The notes beneath the pieces were generated by a model. That model was not told the DNA's origin, ran no database searches, and worked only from the letters and a program-made list of their open reading frames with translations. The translations under genes and the position numbers were made by a program. 50,388 bases of DNA from an uncultured Thermoleophilia bacterium (GTDB lineage Bacteria > Actinomycetota > Thermoleophilia > UBA2241), in the NCBI GenBank assembly GCA_903862845.1, contig CAIOZS010000238.1:1-50388 (forward strand). Reading direction: 5' to 3'. Of the stretch, positions 46,465-50,388 are shown one piece after another (positions within the stretch are counted from its first letter, which is position 1; every line of letters starts with the position of its first letter).

Positions 46465-47549
46465 CCACCGATCTGCTCACCCGCACCATCGCCGCCATCA
46501 TGCCTCTCGATGCCGACGCCATGCGCATCGCCGAGGCGCGGCAGATGGAGCTGACCAAGCCGCCGAAGGCGCTCGGCCGCCTGGAGACGCTGTCCATCCA
46601 GCTTGCCGGCATTCAGGGCAAGGCGCAGCCCGTCATCGAGAGCAAGGCCATCGCCGTGATGGCGGCCGACCACGGCGTGACCGAGGAGGGCGTGAGTGCC
46701 TTCCCGGCCGCGGTCACGCCGGGGATGGTGTTCAACTTCGCGGCGGGGGGCGCCGCCATCAACGTCATCGGCCGCCACGTCGGCGCCCGCGTGCTCGTCA
46801 CCGACGTGGGCGTGAACGCCGACCTCAGCGCCGCCGAAGGCGTGCGCCAGAAGAAGATCCGCATGGGCACCGCCAACATCGCCAAGGGCCCGGCGATGAA
46901 GCGCGAGGAGGCGGTTCGTGCCATCGAGATCGGCATCGCGCTCGTCGAGGAAGAGCTGACGAAGGGTCTTGACATCATCGCCACCGGCGAGATGGGCATC
47001 GGCAACACGACGGCGGCGTCGGCCGTCATCGCGGCGCTCACCGGCGAGCCCGCCGCGACGGTCACGGGGCGCGGCACCGGCATCAGCGCCGACGCTCTTC
47101 CGGCCAAAGTGGCCGTCATCGAGAAGGCGCTGGCCGTGAACCAGCCGGACGCCGCCGATGCCATCGACGTGCTGGCCAAGGTCGGCGGCCTCGAGATCGC
47201 GGCCATGACCGGCGTGTTCCTCGGCGGCGCGGCGCATCGCATCCCCGTGGTCATGGACGGCTTCATCAGCGCCGCTGCGGCGCTCGCCGCGGTGCGCCTC
47301 TGCCACGAGTGCGTGGACTACATCCTGCCGAGCCACGTGAGCATCGAGATCGGGCATCAGGTGGTGCTCGACGAGCTCGGCCTGGTGCCGCTGTTCGACC
47401 TGCAGATGCGGCTCGGCGAGGGTACCGGGGCGGCCCTGTCGATGAGCATCATCGAGGCCGCCGCCCGCATCCTCAGCGAGATGGCGACCTTCGAAAGCGC
47501 CGGCGTCGCCGGCGACCCGAGCGCAGCCGACGCGCGGCTGACGCGGTGA
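46461..47549 (+). CDS. cobT: Nicotinate-nucleotide--dimethylbenzimidazole phosphoribosyltransferase
   Basis: TKPPKALGRLETLSIQLAGIQG, VMAADHGVTEEGVSAFP, GEMGIGNTTAASAV, PSHVSIEIGHQ; GTG start. Confidence 0.95.
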   Translation: MTTDLLTRTIAAIMPLDADAMRIAEARQMELTKPPKALGRLETLSIQLAGIQGKAQPVIESKAIAVMAADHGVTEEGVSAFPAAVTPGMVFNFAAGGAAINVIGRHVGARVLVTDVGVNADLSAAEGVRQKKIRMGTANIAKGPAMKREEAVRAIEIGIALVEEELTKGLDIIATGEMGIGNTTAASAVIAALTGEPAATVTGRGTGISADALPAKVAVIEKALAVNQPDAADAIDVLAKVGGLEIAAMTGVFLGGAAHRIPVVMDGFISAAAALAAVRLCHECVDYILPSHVSIEIGHQVVLDELGLVPLFDLQMRLGEGTGAALSMSIIEAAARILSEMATFESAGVAGDPSAADARLTR

Positions 47550-47574
47550 CGGCGTCCGGGAGGATCGAGGCTCG

Positions 47575-48531
47575 ATGAAGGACGATGGCGACTGGTTCGA
47601 GGTCGATGACGCCGAGCCGGGGCGCGACCGGGTGCTGCTCGGCGCCGAGCGCCTCCCCCGGCAGCCGGCCGAGGACCGTTCGGCAAGAGACGACGTCCAC
47701 CCTACGCCCGGCGAGCCGGCGGCCGGCGGCAGCGCCGCCGCAGGGTCTTTCGTTCGCCGGCTCACCCTCGCGGTCACTTTCCTCACCGGCATTCCTTTAC
47801 CGGTGAAGGGCCATGTGAGCCCGGCCGACCTGTGGCGCAGCATGGGCTGGTACCCGCTGGTCGGGCTCGCCCTCGGCGCGGCGGCTTGGGGCGTGTACGC
47901 GGGCCTGCTCGAGCTTCTCCCGAGCTTCGTCGCCGCGGTGCTCGTGGTGCTGCTGCTCGAGTCCGTCACGCGCGGGCTGCACATGGACGGCCTCATGGAC
48001 ACCGCCGACGGCGTGCTCAGCGGGGCGCCCCGAGAGAGGGCGCTCGAGATCATGAAAGACAGCAATGTCGGCGCGATGGGCGTCGTCGCGGCAGTGCTGA
48101 TCTTGATCCTGAAAGTCGCGGCTCTGGGCGCGCTCACGCGCGCCGCCGCCGCCGCGCCCCTGCTCGCCGGCTGGTGCGCGGCGCGCGCGCTGCCCGCCGT
48201 TGACGTGTACGCGTGGCCGTATGCCCGCGCCGCGGGCACCGGCGAGGCGTTCACGCGCGAGCGCACGATCGGCCCGGTGATGATGGCCGGCTGGCTGCTG
48301 TTGGGCGGCGTGGTCGTGGCCGGACTGGTCGGCCTGGCGGCCGACGCCGCCGGCACCTGGAGCTCCGGCCTCGTGATCGCGGTGGTCGCGATGGGCGTGG
48401 CGCTGCTCGTGCAGGCCGCCGTGGCGAAGCGTCTCGGCGGCCTCACCGGCGACGTCTACGGCATGGGCATCGAACTGGCCGAGGCGGCGGCGCTGGTCGT
48501 CGGGTGCGCGATCGTTAAGCTGGCCGGGTGA
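47575..48531 (+). CDS. cobS: Adenosylcobinamide-GDP ribazoletransferase (cobalamin synthase)
   Basis: RRLTLAVTFLTGIPLPVKG, HMDGLMDTADGVLSGAPRERALEIMKDSNVGAMGV, GGLTGDVYGMGIELAE. Confidence 0.95.
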   Translation: MKDDGDWFEVDDAEPGRDRVLLGAERLPRQPAEDRSARDDVHPTPGEPAAGGSAAAGSFVRRLTLAVTFLTGIPLPVKGHVSPADLWRSMGWYPLVGLALGAAAWGVYAGLLELLPSFVAAVLVVLLLESVTRGLHMDGLMDTADGVLSGAPRERALEIMKDSNVGAMGVVAAVLILILKVAALGALTRAAAAAPLLAGWCAARALPAVDVYAWPYARAAGTGEAFTRERTIGPVMMAGWLLLGGVVVAGLVGLAADAAGTWSSGLVIAVVAMGVALLVQAAVAKRLGGLTGDVYGMGIELAEAAALVVGCAIVKLAG

Positions 48532-48547
48532 CTGCGGCGGTCTCGGC

Positions 48548-49330
48548 ATGAAGCTCTTCCTCGTGCGTCACGGCCAGTCGACGGGCAACGTCGGGGGCAC
48601 GCTGATTGGTCAGAGCGACCACCCTCTCACCGAGCTCGGTGAGGCGCAGGCGCGAGCGGCCGCGGAGCGCCTCGCGCCGCTGGGCCCAATGCCTGTGCAC
48701 TGCAGCGACCTGCCGCGCGCCGTGGCCACCGCCGAGCACATCGTCCGCGCCTTGGCGGAGTCGCCCGGCGTGGGCGCAGAGCTCGCCGGCGTCGCCTGCG
48801 TCCCGCCGCGCGTGATCCCCGACCCGCGCCTGCGCGAGATCGACCTCGGCGACTATGAGGGCCGCTCCTGGGAGGAGTTCGAGGCCGACGAGGAGCTCAC
48901 CGCGGCATTCGTTGTCGACCCCTACGGTACGAGACTGCCCAACGGCGAGTCGCTCGCGCATCTCGAGACGCGGGTGATGAGCGCCGTGGGCGAGATCCTT
49001 GCGGCGCACGGCGTCGGCCCCGACGGTGGTCTCAGCGCCGACGCCGTCGCCTCCGCGGATGCGAGTGCCCTGGCGACCGGCTTCCTCACCGCCGAACCAG
49101 GCGAGAGTGCCTGCATCGTTGCCCACGACGGCCCCATCCGCGCCATCCTCAACCACTACCTCGGCGTGCCGCCGGAGAAGTGGTGGACATTGTCCACCAC
49201 CCACGGCGGCGTCTCGCTGCTCGAGCTCGCCGGCGGCTGGGTCAACGTGCGCTACGTGAACGCGACCAGCCACCTCGCCGGGCTCGGTGACGCGCCGTCC
49301 GAGCCGGCCGACGAGCCGGCCGCCGGCTGA
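48548..49330 (+). CDS. cobC: Histidine phosphatase family protein, alpha-ribazole phosphatase-like
   Basis: FLVRHGQSTGNVGG RHG motif; VHCSDLPRAVATAEHI; LREIDLGDYEGRSWEE; CIVAHDGPIRAIL. Confidence 0.85.
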   Translation: MKLFLVRHGQSTGNVGGTLIGQSDHPLTELGEAQARAAAERLAPLGPMPVHCSDLPRAVATAEHIVRALAESPGVGAELAGVACVPPRVIPDPRLREIDLGDYEGRSWEEFEADEELTAAFVVDPYGTRLPNGESLAHLETRVMSAVGEILAAHGVGPDGGLSADAVASADASALATGFLTAEPGESACIVAHDGPIRAILNHYLGVPPEKWWTLSTTHGGVSLLELAGGWVNVRYVNATSHLAGLGDAPSEPADEPAAG

Positions 49331-49352
49331 CCGCGCGGCGCAGGGTCAGGCC

Positions 49353-50303
49353 GTGTGCTTCCTTCCGCACGACTGGCGGCTGGCGCTCGCGACCGTGCTG
49401 CTCGCCGGCCTCATCGACGTCACGATCGGCGAGCCCCCGAGCGCGCTGCACCCCGTCGTCTGGATGGGCCGGCTGATCGACGCCCTGATGGGGCGCCGCC
49501 CGCGCGGCCGGCCCCGCGCCGAGCTCGCCTACGGCGTGCTGATCGTGGTCGTCACGGCCGGCGCGGCTGCGGCCGCCGGCCTGCTGCTGACGCTGGGCCT
49601 CAGTCACGTGCCCTGGTGGGCGGCGCTGCCGATCGACGCCTGGGTGCTGAAGACAGCGTTCTCGCTGCGCGGCCTGGTGCGCGCCGGCCGCGACGTGCAG
49701 CGCGCCCTCGCCGGCGGCAGCGCCGCGGCTCGCGCCCGTCTCTCGGCGCTCGTGAGCCGCTCCCCCGACCTTGACGCGCGGCTGATCGTCTCAGCCACGG
49801 TGGAGTCGCTGGCTGAGAACCTCACCGACAGCGTCGCCTCACCGCTCCTGTACTATGCCTTGTTCGGGTTGCCCGGCGCCCTCGCTTACCGGGCCATCAA
49901 CACCATGGATGCGATGATCGGCTACCGCGACGAGCGCGAACACGTGGGCAAAGCGGCGGCGCGCAGCGACGACGTGGCCAACTGGGTGCCGACGCGGATC
50001 GCGGCGTTGCTGCTCGTCGCGGTGGCGATCCTGAAGCGGAGGGCCCGGGCCGCCTGGGCGGCGCTGCGCACGCAGCACCGCCCCGAGCACGGGCCCAACA
50101 AGACCCTGGCGATCGCCACCATGGCCGGTGCGCTCGGCGTGCAGCTCGAGAAGCCGGGCGCCTACGTCCTCGGCACCGCCGAGCGGCCGCTCACCGCCGA
50201 CCTGATCGGTGAGGCCGCCTGGTTCGTCTGGGTGGCCGGCGGCGCGACCATCGCCGGCGCCGGCGGCTTGGCGGCGGTCTTCGCCTGGGGAATGCGGGGA
50301 TGA
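49353..50303 (+). CDS. cbiB: Adenosylcobinamide-phosphate synthase (CbiB/CobD)
   Basis: GLIDVTIGEPPSALHPVVWMGRLI, ESLAENLTDSVASPLLYYALFGLPGALAYRAINTMDAMIGYRDERE; GTG 49353 favoured over ORF start 49287, which overlaps cobC. Confidence 0.93.
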   Translation: MCFLPHDWRLALATVLLAGLIDVTIGEPPSALHPVVWMGRLIDALMGRRPRGRPRAELAYGVLIVVVTAGAAAAAGLLLTLGLSHVPWWAALPIDAWVLKTAFSLRGLVRAGRDVQRALAGGSAAARARLSALVSRSPDLDARLIVSATVESLAENLTDSVASPLLYYALFGLPGALAYRAINTMDAMIGYRDEREHVGKAAARSDDVANWVPTRIAALLLVAVAILKRRARAAWAALRTQHRPEHGPNKTLAIATMAGALGVQLEKPGAYVLGTAERPLTADLIGEAAWFVWVAGGATIAGAGGLAAVFAWGMRG

Positions 50304-50342
50304 GCGGCCCGCGAGCCCGAAGGGCGCCGTCGCGGGCCGCTC
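50302..50342. terminator. Strong inverted repeat after cbiB
   Basis: 13-bp perfect arms GAGCGGCCCGCGA (50302-50314) / TCGCGGGCCGCTC (50330-50342); the loop contains GCCCGAAGGGC; no U-tract. Confidence 0.5.
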
Positions 50343-50388
50343 AGCTCTCCGGACCAGACCGAGCCGGCGCTTCGCCGGCCGCGGACGC

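Noticed and set aside
46374-48446. 690-aa antisense ORF opposite cobT/cobS
   Set aside because: Ser/Ala/Arg-rich composition and full overlap with canonical cob genes.

Overview
High-GC, actinobacterial-looking 50.4 kb window, densely coding on both strands. (1) 0.27-7.0 kb: two non-pyrrolysine MttB-family (trimethylamine methyltransferase-like) genes flanking a divergent regulator that fuses an IS1595-type transposase zinc-ribbon to a TetR repressor, followed by an Fe-type alcohol dehydrogenase and a class-III aminotransferase. (2) 7.1-23.8 kb, minus strand: a tightly packed, partly overlapping operon of about 15 genes. In transcription order these are a third MttB-like protein, urocanate hydratase, a four-subunit 2-oxoacid:ferredoxin oxidoreductase, succinyl-CoA ligase-like SucC/SucD, histidine ammonia-lyase, an atypical enolase-superfamily protein, a truncated ornithine-cyclodeaminase fragment, an L-serine-dehydratase-like Fe-S protein, and a three-subunit xanthine-dehydrogenase-type molybdenum hydroxylase. 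(3) A divergent IclR regulator and a second, diverged histidine/aromatic ammonia-lyase, then ATP-type PEP carboxykinase. (4) Ordinary glycolipid/envelope genes, tRNA-Asp and tRNA-Val, and ThrE. (5) A redox island: Crp/FNR regulator, two membrane polyferredoxins, DUF362 and a Met-rich small membrane protein. (6) A B12 region with two cobalamin riboswitches. One has its own terminator and precedes an MDR dehydrogenase plus a TrpD-like phosphoribosyltransferase; the other precedes cobU-cobT-cobS-cobC-cobD. A secreted clostripain-like/YCF48-propeller protein lies between them. The leading candidate for an undescribed system is the region (2)+(3) operon: a possible corrinoid-dependent demethylation pathway for a histidine-type betaine (e.g. 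hercynine), coupled to histidine breakdown and ferredoxin/ATP-yielding 2-oxoglutarate oxidation. That substrate assignment is inference. All calls come from reading motifs in the supplied translations; no database search was run.
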